Assembly (NCBI GenBank): GCA_965153355.1 | Contig: OZ231126.1 | Span: forward strand, 70,742,001 to 70,806,000 | From: Flaccisagitta enflata | Taxonomy: Eukaryota > Chaetognatha > Sagittoidea > Aphragmophora | Length of the DNA: 64,000 bases | Direction: 5' to 3' | Part shown: positions 23,909-35,037 of the stretch, piece after piece | Layout of the letters: each line of letters starts with the position of its first letter | Position numbering within the stretch: position 1 is the stretch's first letter | Position numbers and translations under genes: made by a program | Notes under the pieces: model-generated | Told to the model about the DNA's origin: nothing | What the model saw: only the letters and a program-made list of their open reading frames with translations | Databases searched by the model: none

Positions 23909-24398
23909 GTATCCTTCACTGCAAAGGCGCATTTGGCGAATCACGCGCTGGCTCATCCATTTGCTGTTGATGGCTGCGGCTCTTTCTATGCTGGCTGAAG
24001 AGTGGTTTCGAGTCGATCGGGGATTCGCCGAGGAGATCGAGAATCTAAACGCTGGAAAATTCTTTTATCTCTTTTTCTGTTGTTGCGTCATGAATCTCAT
24101 TCTGGGGTTCATAGTCTTACCTTTTGAACACGGGAAAGCCGTCATTTTTACCCCAGCAGTTTCCCCGGTTTTGACAGCCCTTGAAAAGATTGCCCAAGTG
24201 CTGTTTGGGGGTGGGGGTGGTGAAAACGATCAAGGCTTAGTGGTGGCGAGTATCGCAGACGGGATGGTAACAGAGGGCGAAGCTGTCCAAGTCATGGATG
24301 TGAGTAGTGGAGGGATTTTGTTGGAGGAGGTGAGTGTTGATGGAAACCCAAATGCGACACAGGAGGAGGCAATGGGAGAAGGCCATTTACTGGGTTAG
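23909..24398 (+). CDS. Probable last coding exon of an unidentified membrane protein
   Basis: An acceptor, atgttctag, at 23900-23908 is followed by 163 codons ending in TAG at 24396-24398. GC content and codon use stand out from the AT-rich surroundings. The peptide begins YPSLQRRIWRITRWLIHLLL and has two membrane segments (about residues 12-30 and 50-73, the second being FFYLFFCCCVMNLILGFIVL). An acidic, glycine-rich tail then follows with no recognisable domain. The short run SPVLTALEKIAQVLFG loosely resembles the FESPMAGLEKLMFG end of the NRF-6-like gene upstream. It could therefore be the end of a second, diverged NRF-6-like gene, but the resemblance is weak. An ATG at 23853 would allow a single-exon start instead. 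No partner exon was found nearby. Confidence 0.5.
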
Positions 24399-24415
24399 AA
24401 CCGATTTACTGTTAA

Positions 24416-24543
24416 AACAAGGCCAAGTAGGCCAATAAGGTGCACCGTGTTGATCGTCGAACGAATGCGTTACCGACAGACCAACAGACCGATTAATGGA
24501 CACAGCAAGTTATAGTTATAGAGGAGCTTTGTCGCACCTAAGA
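24416..24543 (+). mobile_element. Hairpin module, 'ggtgc' tag
   Basis: aacaaggccaagtaggccaa, tag aggtgcaccg, few GACC repeats, ending gaggagctttgtcgcaccta. First of a head-to-tail group of three. Confidence 0.8.
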
Positions 24544-24566
24544 ATGCATGATTTTGATGTTTTAAT

Positions 24567-24637
24567 GAATGCGTTACAGACCAACCGACCAACCGACACA
24601 GCCTATTATAGAGATGCGAGGACACATCTCAAAACGC
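24567..24637 (+). mobile_element. Hairpin module, right half only
   Basis: accaaccgaccaaccgacac, then ttatagagatgcgaggacac and atctcaaaa. It lies between two fuller copies. Confidence 0.65.
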
Positions 24638-24654
24638 GGGGTTGAGCGTGAACG

Positions 24655-24780
24655 AACAAGGCTAAGTAGGCCAATAGGTGCGACGTGTGGATCGTCGAAC
24701 GAATGCGTTACCGACCAGCCGACCGACCGACCGACCAACGGACACAGCTAATTTTAGAGGTGCTTTGTCGCACCTAAAAA
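24655..24780 (+). mobile_element. Hairpin module, 'ggtgcgac' tag
   Basis: aacaaggctaagtaggccaa, tag aggtgcgacgtg, GACC repeats, hairpin ggtgctttgtcgcacc, then taaaaa. Nearly identical to 7035-7178 at both tag and hairpin. Confidence 0.87.
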
Positions 24781-25114
24781 CAAAGACAAGGTATCCATGT
24801 ATCAATCCTTGACCAGTACCACTGAACGAAATTCAGGTCTTCATTCATCGCTCATTCATCAACTCTCCGAAATCGCGAATCGATAAATGATCCATTGAAG
24901 GCGTCCAAATAAAATAATGAGACAAATACTTGACTGCTTTATCGACAACTAAGATTTGATCACCGAATTATTCCCCTTTTTCTACCCGCATTGTTAAGTC
25001 TAGTATATTCTCTTTCTTTTTTTTTCCCTTTAGTCTGAATTGTTTCCCGTCATGATACAGCGATAGAAAATAGTGCCGAGTCTCCAATCTGACGTCTACG
25101 CAAGGAAGTGACCT

Positions 25115-25554
25115 AACATGCACTCAACTCAAGGGAGATTAATAAACAACCCCAATCCCCCTCTGAAATACAGCCTAACAACCTAGCGATGTAAATCCGT
25201 GTCTTTTAATTATAAGTGTTTTTAAACGGGAAATGTTTTAGGGTTAGGGGTGGGGTGAGAGTTAGGGATGGGGTGAGTTTTAGGGTTAGGGTGGGGATTA
25301 GGAGTAGGGTTACGGCCATGTGTGGCTTTGGTTTTATATCATTATATGTTTTAGCTCGAGTAAGCTTGAATTTAACGTTTGTCTTTGCGAGGAAAAACAA
25401 GTAATTAATGGGATTGAATTCCCTAACATTACCACATGTACTCTACTCAAGGGATATTGATAAACAACTCCGATCGCCTCTGAAATACAACCTAACATGA
25501 ACTCAACTCAAGGGAGATCGATTAACAACCCCAATCCCCTCTGAAGTACAACCT
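25115..25554 (+). repeat. 61-bp repeat, three copies, split by a telomere-like tract
   Basis: Copies at 25115-25176, 25433-25493 and 25494-25554 share cactcaactcaagggagatt and aacaaccccaatccc with ctctgaaatacaacct. The last two are in direct tandem. Between the first and second lies 25237-25320, a degenerate run of ttagggttagggg-type words. Confidence 0.8.
25237..25320 (+). repeat. Degenerate TTAGGG-like tract
   Basis: Contains two exact TTAGGGTTAGGG-type dimers and many variants (gttagggatggggtgag). Consistent with an interstitial telomere-like sequence, or with a G-rich minisatellite. Confidence 0.55.
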
Positions 25555-25604
25555 CCGATCCAATACGCTGGAAAGAGGGAATTTTGCCAATCCCTTTTGA
25601 CCGC

Positions 25605-25745
25605 ATCTTTATTAATTTCAACCGTCCCAAGAGGGAATAAGCAGAGTGAGTGAGCGAGCCCATTGATGGAGCGCGCTACGGAGTGAGTGAGCGGTGCGAG
25701 TGAACGAACGTAGCAAGTGACCGAGTGGCACATTTAAAACGCGAT
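25605..25745 (-). repeat. Diverged copy of the 37706-37962 repeat core
   Basis: GAGTGAGCGAGC-type repeats followed by gtgcgagtgaacgaacgtag, then acgcgattgt, correspond in reverse to the core of 37706-37962. The terminal repeats are not clear in this copy. Confidence 0.55.
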
Positions 25746-26640
25746 TGTCACGAGTAGAAACAGGATAGAAAGAAAGACTTTATTTACTAAAGAATTTTCT
25801 TCAAATAAACATTTTCACTTTCAATTGCACATTTCATATATATTTAAGTTCATTATCAAGCTTATTTCATTTAGAATTTTAGATGTCTAAAGTTCACTGT
25901 GGATCTCATTTCATTCATGTTGATTGTCAAACCGATTTCGTTCAGATATAAAAAACTCATTTTATTGAGATACGTCACAGTGTACCGGGTCAAGAAATAA
26001 GGGTTTCAATAAGTTTTTAAGCTGAATTTGCATTCGTAAGTGTTCCAAATTGTCTAACTGAGCTCATCCTCCTCATGGGGCATCACTATAGTGTATATAT
26101 GAGTCATGAATGACAATTTTGACCTATATAATGCGCGACAACAGGCCACAAATTCACCAGTTACGGTTTATTTCAATGGTATCTAGCTTTACAACTTACT
26201 GTAAGTATTGGCTGAAGAAGAAAACTTCCGTCTCCTGCATGTTTGCTGTCATTGAGTGAATACCCACAATTAGATAAACAATTTAAGATCATAAAATTGG
26301 TCAAATTAATTTTTGAAAAGATTGGCGTATTCAGAAAAAAATAACGATTCTGAATATCAATGAAAATTATATCTTTATTTTATTGCTTGACTACAGCACG
26401 CTGCTATTTAATGCAGAAAAAAAGAGAAAAAAATGATTATTCTCAGTGAAAAAGTATGTTAATTAGCTAATTGCTATGCGTATATCAGCCCCAATATCAT
26501 GAATCTGTGTATGGAATATGGAAGTAAACTATCTTATGTTAAGCTGGTTAAAAACTTGATTTTCCACCATTTTTCAAAATCATTACTAAAAATAACTGAA
26601 TTGTTAAATCTTCTGTTACGATACCTAAACCTCCGAGGGC
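25746..26640. other. No feature seen
   Basis: AT-rich sequence without a convincing exon, repeat or inverted structure. Confidence 0.5.
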
Positions 26641-26819
26641 CTTGAGAGTACGGGTCTTAAAGAATTCTTATACTATTTCTTGGTATTTATGCACAAGCTC
26701 AGCCATGTCCTATGCGTCGCATAGCGTCGCAGCCACCGCCCCCCCCCCTTGCCAAATCAGAGGTTGCTGTGTTAAAATTGATGTTTTTGGTTGGTGTGGG
26801 CACTCATTCTTTTATTCCT

Positions 26820-28010
26820 GCATACATTAATTCATTCATACATTCATTGATTGATTCATACGTTCATCCGTTTCATTCAGTGATTCATTCATTCATTCAT
26901 TCATTCATCATTCATTCATTCATTCATTCATTCAGTTTAACATTTCTGAGTTGTTGTGATCTAATGAATCATTCATTCAATTCTTCATTCATCCGCTCAT
27001 TCATTCAATTCTTCATTCATCCACTCATTTGCTTCGTTTATTCATTCATTCATTCATTCTTTAAGCCATTTATTTATTCATTCATTCATTCATAAATAAG
27101 TACATCCATTCATACATTCATTCATTTATTCATTCTTGGTTGTGATGTGATGATCGTATTTCAGTTTGGTCTAAGCAACTTAATCATTCATTCATTCATT
27201 CATTCATTTATTCATTTAATCAAATATTCATATATTCATTCATTCATTTGGTCATATATTCATTCATTCATTCATTCATTCATTCATTCATTCATTCATT
27301 CATTCATTCATCCAACCATTCAGTCATTTGTTGTTGTAATAATTTTTTACTGGTTTGAAAGTGATAGACGACTCGTTCATTTATTTATTCATTCATTCAT
27401 ATATTTATTCCTTCATTCATTCATTCATTCATTCATTCATTCATTCAATAATTCTATTTCAAAAGGCGACCTCTTCTTCTTCTTCTTCTTCATCTTCTTC
27501 TTCTTCTTCTTCTTCTTCTTCTTCTTCTTCTCTTCTCTTCTTTCTTCTGGGTCTTCTTCTCTTCGTCTTCGTCTTCTTTTTCTTCTCGTCTTCTCTTCTT
27601 CTTCTTCGTCTTCTTCGTCTTCTTCTTTGCCCTTCGTCTTTCTTTCTTTTCTTTTCTTTTCTTTCTTTTCTTCTTCGTCTTCTCTCTCTCTCTCTTCTTC
27701 TTTTTTTCTTCTTCTTCTTCTTCTTCTCTTCGTCGGTTAATCTCTTCTTCTTCGTCTTCTTTCTTTTTTCTTTTCTTTTTCTTCTTCGTCTTCTTCTTCT
27801 TCGTCTTTTCTTTTTCTTTCTTTTCTTCTTCTCTTCTTTTCTGTCTTTCTTCTTTCTTTTTCTTCTTCTTCTTTTCTTCGTCTTTTCTTTTTTCTTTTCT
27901 TCTTCTTTCTTCTTCTTCTTCTTTCTTCTTTCTTCTTCTTCTCTTTCTTCTTTTTCTTCTTTCTTCATCTTCTTTTCTTCTTCTTTTTCTTCTTCTTCTA
28001 TTCTTTGTCG
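26820..28010 (+). repeat. 1.2-kb ATTC then CTT microsatellite
   Basis: ATTC repeats with interruptions to about 27450, then CTT/TTC repeats to about 28010. The switch is abrupt. Long open frames here are by-products of the repeats. Confidence 0.95.
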
Positions 28011-28520
28011 GTTGATATATGAATCTACCCTAGTAATGCAACATCAAAGACTGTACCGAAGTTACAAAAAGAAAAACAGATTCCATCTAGTTACCACTAA
28101 CGGAAAAAAAATGGCGGCAAATTAATCGAGGGTAGTACCGATAAAAATGAATGTGATTTTGAATTTCGGTTTTCCAAAAAAGGCACGGTTTTCTCATATT
28201 CCGCACAATTTTTTACGAGGAATTCAAAAATCGCGGTCTCGAGAGTCCGGGACAACGTCTTGGGGATCTTATGAGAAAACTTACTACATTACTTACTGCT
28301 ACATTGGCGCTTGTTACTTAGCCTATGCAATGTTCTGGAGAGAATGAACCTTTCAGTTAGTTCACAAACAGCGGTTGACACCTAAATTACAGCTCACAAT
28401 GTTTGTGGGCCTTGGTTTGCAACCAAAACGCCCAAAAGTCAAGTTACATGAGCCTCTCTCTGTTTACAAAGCTAATTTGCATTTTCCGACATGACCGCTA
28501 TTTTACACGTATTTCTTTAT

Positions 28521-28703
28521 AGAGGAGGGATTTAACAAAAACCACCTTAGAAAAATTGTAATACTGGGTTTTTTGGTGGTTTTGCACTGTACATAGGCTG
28601 TACTAAGCTAAGAAAAGAAGTTGACTGAAAAATTATTTCTGCAAAGCGGCTGGTTGGGATGTTTGTAAGTACATGAAAAATAGGCGAAAATTCGCCAAAA
28701 TTG
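28521..28703 (+). repeat. Left arm of a 1.6-kb-spaced inverted repeat
   Basis: Runs from agaggagggatttaa to cgccaaaattga and is the imperfect reverse complement of 30341-30529. Both copies contain gtacataggctgtacta-type and aagcggctggttggga-type stretches. Confidence 0.8.
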
Positions 28704-29109
28704 ACCTTCCAAAAACCAGGAAATAAATACAATAGTAGAAAATACTTTGCACATAAAGTATGATAGGTGGAACAATTACATATATTACATATATACATAT
28801 ATTACATAAATTACATATCAATAATTAATAGTATATCTTTTATAAATGTCATCTTTGTGATATTGAGGTGTCCTGGAGTAGCTCATCAACTGCTTTAATA
28901 AACAATAAATGTTGACTCGTCTATCTCATTTTTTACATCTTCATATCTCAGACAAAAAAATCAAATGTTAGACTGGTAAAAACTAATCTATTGGAATAAT
29001 GACAAAAAGCAAAGAAAAAAGACTGGATACACATCTACCTCTAAAGAAGGCAAAGCTGGGCAAAAGGCAGGAAAAGCAGTGCTGCACTAAGGCACAAAAA
29101 AAAATAATA

Positions 29110-29430
29110 ATTGCAAAATTGTTAGATAGTCAGCCATACCATTGCCCTGCTTAAGTAGGTTGTGCTTGAAGTTGAGGGGGGAGCAGGGCAGTGGCCGTAT
29201 GTCCGTTTGTCCATTTGTCCCCCACTGTTTAAAATCCTAGCTTCAACGCCTAAATTCCAGTCTCAAGGCCCAAATCCCAGTTTCAAGGCCCAAATCCCAG
29301 CCTAGAGGCTCAAATCCTATCCTCAAGGCTCAAATTCCACCCTAGAGGCTGGGATTTAGGTCTCATGGGTGGGATTTAGGTCTCGAAGGTGGGATTTGAG
29401 TCTTGAGGATAGACTAACAGACCAATGGAC
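29110..29430 (+). mobile_element. Array element, A subfamily, degraded
   Basis: gttagatagtcagccatacc, then gccctgcttaagtaggttgt and gagcagggcagtggcc, then 20-bp units first in one sense (aaggcccaaatcccagcct) and then in the other (ggctgggatttaggtctc). The right arm is missing. Confidence 0.7.
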
Positions 29431-29639
29431 TTATCAATAAATCAATATAGCGGGTTATACAGTGCACAACTAAATCAAATATATTTTACCGTTATGTAGT
29501 ATTGGTTACTATGCACTGGCAGTTGACTGCCAACCAAACTTTTTTTGAACATTTTTCACATTTGTGTTGGTGAAGAAAAGAATTGACGGAGATCTAAATT
29601 GAATATCAGGGCGTAAGCTTCCGAAGATTTTGGGAGGGA

Positions 29640-29701
29640 AAAGAGCTGGTGGTAGGGAATGAGAGGGAGAGAGAAGGAAGGAGAGAGGGAGAGACAGAGA
29701 G

Positions 29702-29783
<82 letters not shown>

Positions 29784-29948
29784 GCAGAAAGGTATAGAGT
29801 ATATAAGGGCATGAGGGAACAATAAGAACTGAAATCGTGTAAATTGTATTTTCATACACATGCAACTCTACACCTTGTCATGTCGGTTGGTCTTTTAGTC
29901 TGTCTATCTGTCTGATGAGCTATTCCAGCACAGGGGCGAAATATGACC

Positions 29949-30027
<79 letters not shown>

Positions 30028-30216
30028 CAGACAGACAAAACAGACAAAACAGACAGACAGAAAAACAAACTGACAGACAGAGAGAGGCATAAGTAGGGCA
30101 ACAGGGAAATATAAGAACTGAAATTATGTAAATTAGGCCACACATGCGACTCTACACCTTGTTATGTTGGTTGGTCTTTCAGTCTGTCTATCCGTCTGAT
30201 GAGCTATTCCAGCAAC
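29640..30216 (+). repeat. Tandem duplication of ~285 bp containing GA/GACA tracts
   Basis: The segment ending tctgatgagctattccag at about 29934 recurs ending at about 30214. Both copies have a GA tract, a GACA tract, ataagaactgaaat and then atgcaactctacaccttgt-like sequence with a GGTTGGTCTTT stretch. The microsatellites differ in length between the copies. Confidence 0.75.
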
Positions 30217-30340
30217 CTGAACATCATAAGATGACATCATTACATGAAAAGATGTTTTAGCTAAGTATTGATATGAAGTTTTTACTTTAAATACAAAGTT
30301 TATTTTCTATTTTTATATCTACTTCTTTATTTTCAAAAGA

Positions 30341-30529
30341 TCAATTTTGGCGAAATTTCGCACTTTTCATATGTCCTACAAACATCCCAACCAACCGCTT
30401 TGCGTAAATAATTTTTCAGTCAACTTTTCATCTTAGCTCAGTACAACCTATGTACAGTGCAAAACCACCAAAAACCTGCATTATTTTTTTCTAAGGTCCA
30501 GTTCGGTTATTTGCTTAAATCCCTCCTCT
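30341..30529 (-). repeat. Right arm of a 1.6-kb-spaced inverted repeat
   Basis: Reverse-complement partner of 28521-28703, with ccaaccaaccgctttgcg and gcaaaaccaccaaaaacc as the best-preserved stretches. The interval between the arms contains an array element remnant and GA/GACA microsatellites. Confidence 0.8.
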
Positions 30530-30714
30530 ATTATTAATGGGAGACACCATCTGTGCAAATTTTGTAGAGCAGCCTTGTCAACAACATCACTACGCATCAT
30601 AAGCCCGCGTTGGTCACCTACCGGAGGCGTTTTTGTATGCTTATTTCTGTCTAAAACAAGAAAAAAACTACGGCCATAACAATTTTTGACAATATTATCT
30701 ATTGGACGTGAAAT

Positions 30715-30845
30715 TATATCACAGCCTCATTTTTGCATATTTACATTTTGAAAACATGGCCCTGACCCCTGATGTGTGTAGATCAGGGCCATGTTTTTAT
30801 TTTTTCGATTTTTTTCATTTCTATGCAAATTTATAATTTCACGTC
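30715..30845. repeat. Hairpin element, ~61-bp arms
   Basis: Arms 30715-30775 and 30783-30845 are imperfect reverse complements separated by a very short loop, with acatggccctga and tcagggccatgt at the tip and gacgtgaaatta and its complement at the base. The layout is as in 13943-14077. Confidence 0.85.
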
Positions 30846-30990
30846 AGGTGACCTCAGCGAAAAAAAAGGGAATTCGCGATTCTCAGAGTAGCCTTACAGA
30901 CGAGAGGAAAGAAACAAATTTCTATGGCTGAAAATAAGTAATAGGAGAAAATAAAAGAAAAAGAAAGAAGAAGAAGAAGAATAAGAATAA

Positions 30991-31021
<31 letters not shown>

Positions 31022-31388
31022 AAGAAGAAGAAACTATGAATTTCAAAATAAATATATCAGTACCACTAAAGTTCAAGCGAGTAGAGTTGCATGGCCGCAA
31101 CTAAAAAGAAATATTTTCTTTTTGTTCTATTCCGCGTCTGCTGAATGCAGCCCTTCCATCGGTCAGTCGATCTATCGGTCTGTCAATTTGCTTTTTCGTT
31201 AACCTTCGATGTCTGCATTAAGTTTTGGGAAGCGGCCTATTTGGCCTGGATGGTTGTATAATTTCTCAACAGGAATTGTCTAGGGAGCAAGAGATAAAGA
31301 GAGAAAAAAAAAGTAAGAATGAAAGAAGGAAAGAAAGAAAGAAAGGAAGAAAGATACAAAGAATCGAACAAACAACCATTGGAACAGA

Positions 31389-31680
31389 AACAAGCCCGAC
31401 CGAGCAACGATGCGTCCGGACTATGTCTCTATGTGTATTGATCATGTGACATATATGGAGAGACAGATGGACGAACAGACGGTGAAACGACTGTGTAGTA
31501 AAGGAGGCTCTCAAATCATGCTGGTTGATCATTTGTTTCAGTATAGGATCTCACCGTGGCTAAAGACAGTCTAGAAACGCGGATTTTGCACTTGCATGAC
31601 GGACGGACATACGGACGGACGGACGGACGGACGGGCAGACCCTCTTATAGAGATGCGTTCCTGACTGACGCATCTAAAAA
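31389..31680 (+). mobile_element. Hairpin module, long form, 'gatgcgtc' tag
   Basis: aacaagcccgaccgagcaac, tag gatgcgtccgg, a 190-bp middle, GGAC repeats, ttatagagatgcgttcctga and ctgacgcatctaaaaa. Its middle matches 33384-33711 in the opposite orientation, so this is probably the full-length form. Confidence 0.85.
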
Positions 31681-31891
31681 ACCGTTCATATTCAATACTG
31701 TCCAACGTTGTTATCTGGCGTACTTAAGTGATGATGGAGTGTTAATGCGCTACGGACGCTCAAATCTAAGCAACGAGCGATGTTGATTAAACAAAAACCG
31801 AATCAACAGACGCGTTATTTGTCGGTTGAAAGAGAGTCACCTATTTTCGCTGTTTATATCAAGTAGCCAGTTTGTGAGGGAAGGGCTAAAA

Positions 31892-32248
<357 letters not shown>

Positions 32249-32250
<2 letters not shown>

Positions 32251-32435
32251 CAAGGCCGGATACACGGCTACCCCAGTCGCGTGCGGGTGGGCAGGGGCCA
32301 TATTTGAGGTCACTCCATCATTTGGGAAGGAGCAGTGAGGCAAAAGACTGCAAAAACGGACGGACTGACTGATGGAATAACGGACCAACGGACCGACAAA
32401 GCGGGGTGTAGAGTCGCGTAGCACGCGACTAAAAA
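32249..32435 (+). mobile_element. Hairpin module, 'gtcgcgtgc' tag
   Basis: aacaaggccggatacacggc, tag agtcgcgtgcgggtgggcag, GACC-type repeats, gcggggtgtagagtcgcgta and gcacgcgactaaaaa. A GAAA microsatellite runs into its left end. Confidence 0.88.
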
Positions 32436-33383
32436 GATAAAGAAGAAGATAAAGATAAAGATAAAGATGTAATTGAACGAGTACGACCAACAAAAAGACA
32501 ACCAGAAATTGATGGACAAATTTAGGCAGATTAACAATTCAAAATACAGAATCAGAACAGCAATACACGTCGTGGCGCAAAAGACACGTAACGGGGTGAG
32601 ACTTCGTAAAAAACAGATACAGAGGCAGTTTTAACGATAGATAAAGCCTCCGGCGACGGCGCAAACCGACAGACAGGCCAAAAATGAGAATCAATTTTCC
32701 ACGTCCGAATCGGATAATTTATCCGAGAGAGAATATACTAAATGTGCGTTTTCCCAAAAATGGAGGAGAAAGAAAAGAAAACAGACGGATTTTACTTCTC
32801 AGCACACATGAGGGAAATCCTTTTTTTGCCTTTGGGAGCTTATTTTCCTGAAGGAGGTATGTTTTCATTGGCAGATACGTTAAGCAGAGAGAAATTAAAG
32901 TAAACATCTTTTCAGCCATGCTCGAAAAATAAATTTTCGTTGTAGTTTGGCATTGTCTGTCATCAATTTAGATCGTTTGTAACTTATTTCTTCTTGGGCG
33001 GAGTTGAGTTTCCATCTCTGTAACAAATTGTACCGATAAACAGTGATTTACACAGGAATCAATGAATCTTATTTACCAGAACGTAGAGATTTGATTGTTT
33101 CGAGTCGAAATTTGATCATTTTTCTGGGGGAAAAAAAGAGAGAAGAATCACGAATAATTAGGAAAATCTAATCAACTTTTTTATTCTTATTATTTTTTTG
33201 GATAAATTATGAACATGAATTATGATTTATGAGTATATAACAAGCCCGACCTCGGGCAAAAGTCGGAGAGTGTTGAAGAGGGGCAGAACTACAGTACTAC
33301 AAAACTACAGTACAACATTGTTTCCGTCCATTCAATTGTTGATTTGTGTACTTGTTGTGTTGTACATCACTTCGCCATTCACA

Positions 33384-33711
33384 TTTTTAGATGCGTCCGT
33401 AAGGAACGCATCTCTATAAGAGGGTCTGTCCGTCCGTCGGTCCGTCCATCCGTCGGTCCGTTGGTCCGTCCATCGGTCCGTATGTCCATCCGTTACGCAA
33501 GTGCGAAAACCGCGTTTCTCGGCTGTTTTGGACCATGATGAGACCCTATAGCTGTACTGACTCAAGTGATCGACAAACAAGTTTTGAGAGCCTCATTTAC
33601 TAATCAAGTCGTTTCATCTGCCTGTTTATCCATGTGTCTCTCCATATATGTCAAATGTTCAATACACGCAGAGACACAGCCAGGACGCATCGTTGCCCGG
33701 TCGGGCTTGTT
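33384..33711 (-). mobile_element. Hairpin module, long form, 'gatgcgtc' tag, reversed
   Basis: tttttagatgcgtccgtaag, gaacgcatctctataagagg, GTCC repeats, middle similar to 31389-31680, ending with tag gacgcatcgttgcccggtcg and ggcttgtt. Confidence 0.87.
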
Positions 33712-33919
33712 GTTTAATCAATCACTGGGCGCACCTCTCGGCTCAGCTGACCTTGTTCTTTATAAATTTGTAAAAAAAAAGTCTATAACCAGACAAGTTT
33801 TTTTTTTTTAATTCAGTTTCGTTTACATAAAAAATGATTTACAGAAAAAAAAGTTTTAAGCATTTCGACGCATTTAGATCTGAGGCTGCGGGGGATGAGA
33901 GGAAAGGAGGCCGGGAGAA

Positions 33920-34196
33920 AGGAAGAAGGAGAAGAAGAAGGAGGAGAAGAAAAAGAAGAAGAGGAAGAAGAAGAAAAAAAAGAAGAAGACGAAGAAGAAG
34001 AAGAAGAAGAAGAAGAAGAAGAAGAAGAAGAAGAAGAAGAAAAAGAAGAAGAAGAAGAAGAAGAAGAAGAAGAAGAAGAAGAAGAAGAAGAAGAAGAAGA
34101 AGAAGAAGAAGAAGAAGAAGAAGAAGAAGAAGAAGAAGAAGAAGAAGAAGAAGAAGAAGAAGAAGAAGAAGAAGAAGAAGAAGAAGAAGAAGAAAA
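33920..34196 (+). repeat. GAA microsatellite, ~275 bp
   Basis: Near-pure GAA with a few AAA and GAC interruptions at the left, ending at the left edge of a hairpin module. Confidence 0.96.
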
Positions 34197-34357
34197 AACA
34201 GGCTCAGGTGGGCGGGCAACTTGATGCGTCATCTGCGTTATGTCGAGAGGCGTAACGGACCAACGGATGGACGGACCGACGGAGGGGACCGACGGATGGA
34301 TGGACCGACGGACGGACGGACAGACCCACTTATAGAGATGCGATGACGCATCTAAAA
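34197..34357 (+). mobile_element. Hairpin module, 'gatgcgtc' tag
   Basis: aaacaggctcaggtgggcgg, tag gatgcgtcatc, GGAC repeats, then ttatagagatgcgatgacgc and atctaaaa. The GAA microsatellite at 33920-34196 abuts its left end. Confidence 0.85.
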
Positions 34358-34416
34358 CGAAGAAGAAGAAGAAGTTGAAGAAGAAGAAGAAGAAGGAAAA
34401 GGAAAAAGGAAAAATG

Positions 34417-34977
34417 AACTAGTCATCCAAGGATCGCACATGGTCAGCGGTACCCGATGCCCTGCTAGGAGTGATCAACTGAAGAAGTGGAGTGAGAGCA
34501 GGGCAGCGGCCCCAAAGGGCCGATGTCCTGTAGGACACAGGGGTGAATTTCCAGACGTCCTGAGAAGGCACATTAAAGGGCTGACATGCTTGATTATGAG
34601 CCTGACAAGGCTGATTTTGGATATTAGAGAGCTAATTTTGGAGCTGAAAGGGCTGATTTTGGGCCTGAGAGGGCTGATTTTGGGCCTGAGAGGGCTGATT
34701 TGAAGCTAATTTGGAGTTAATTTTGGAGCTGAAAGAGCTGATTTTGGGCCTGAGAGAGCTGATTTTGAGTCTGAGAGGGCTGATTTTTGACCTGAGAGGG
34801 CTGATTTTGGGCTTGAGAAGGCTGATTTGGGGTATTTGAGAGGGTTGATTTGGGGTCTGAGAGGGGCCTCGGGGGACGTACGACGGACGGACGGACGCAC
34901 GGACGCACGGATCGCCTGAAATTCACCAAACTTACAGGACATCGTGGCCCTCGGGGCCGCTGCCCATGCATGAAAAA
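34417..34977 (+). mobile_element. Array element, B subfamily (best complete copy)
   Basis: Start aactagtcatccaaggatcg; gtcagcggtacccgatgccc; arm gggccgatgtcctgtaggac then acaggggtgaatttccagac; about fourteen 20-bp units of gggctgattttgggcctgag type; then GGGGGACG with GGAC repeats; right arm cctgaaattcacc...acaggacatcgtggccctcg ending gccgctgccc. A GGAAAA microsatellite follows. Confidence 0.88.
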
Positions 34978-35037
34978 GGAAAGGAAAGGAAAAGGGAAAG
35001 GAAAAGGAAAAGGAGAAGGAAATGATTGTCGAATTAG

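Noticed and set aside
26712-28125. Several long open frames of Ser/Phe/His/Ile-rich peptides
   Set aside because: They are translations of ATTC and CTT microsatellites.
29911-29944. Hammerhead-ribozyme-like words CTGATGAG...CGAAA
   Set aside because: The second copy of the same duplication (30197 onward) lacks CGAAA, and only two or three base pairs can form in the stem between the words.
30558-30660. Possible short conserved coding region near ttgtagagcagccttgtcaa
   Set aside because: Stops in all frames within about 25 codons and no splice-bounded frame.
33834-34346. Arginine- or glutamate-rich open frames
   Set aside because: Produced by the GAA repeat in its three phases; no unique coding sequence.
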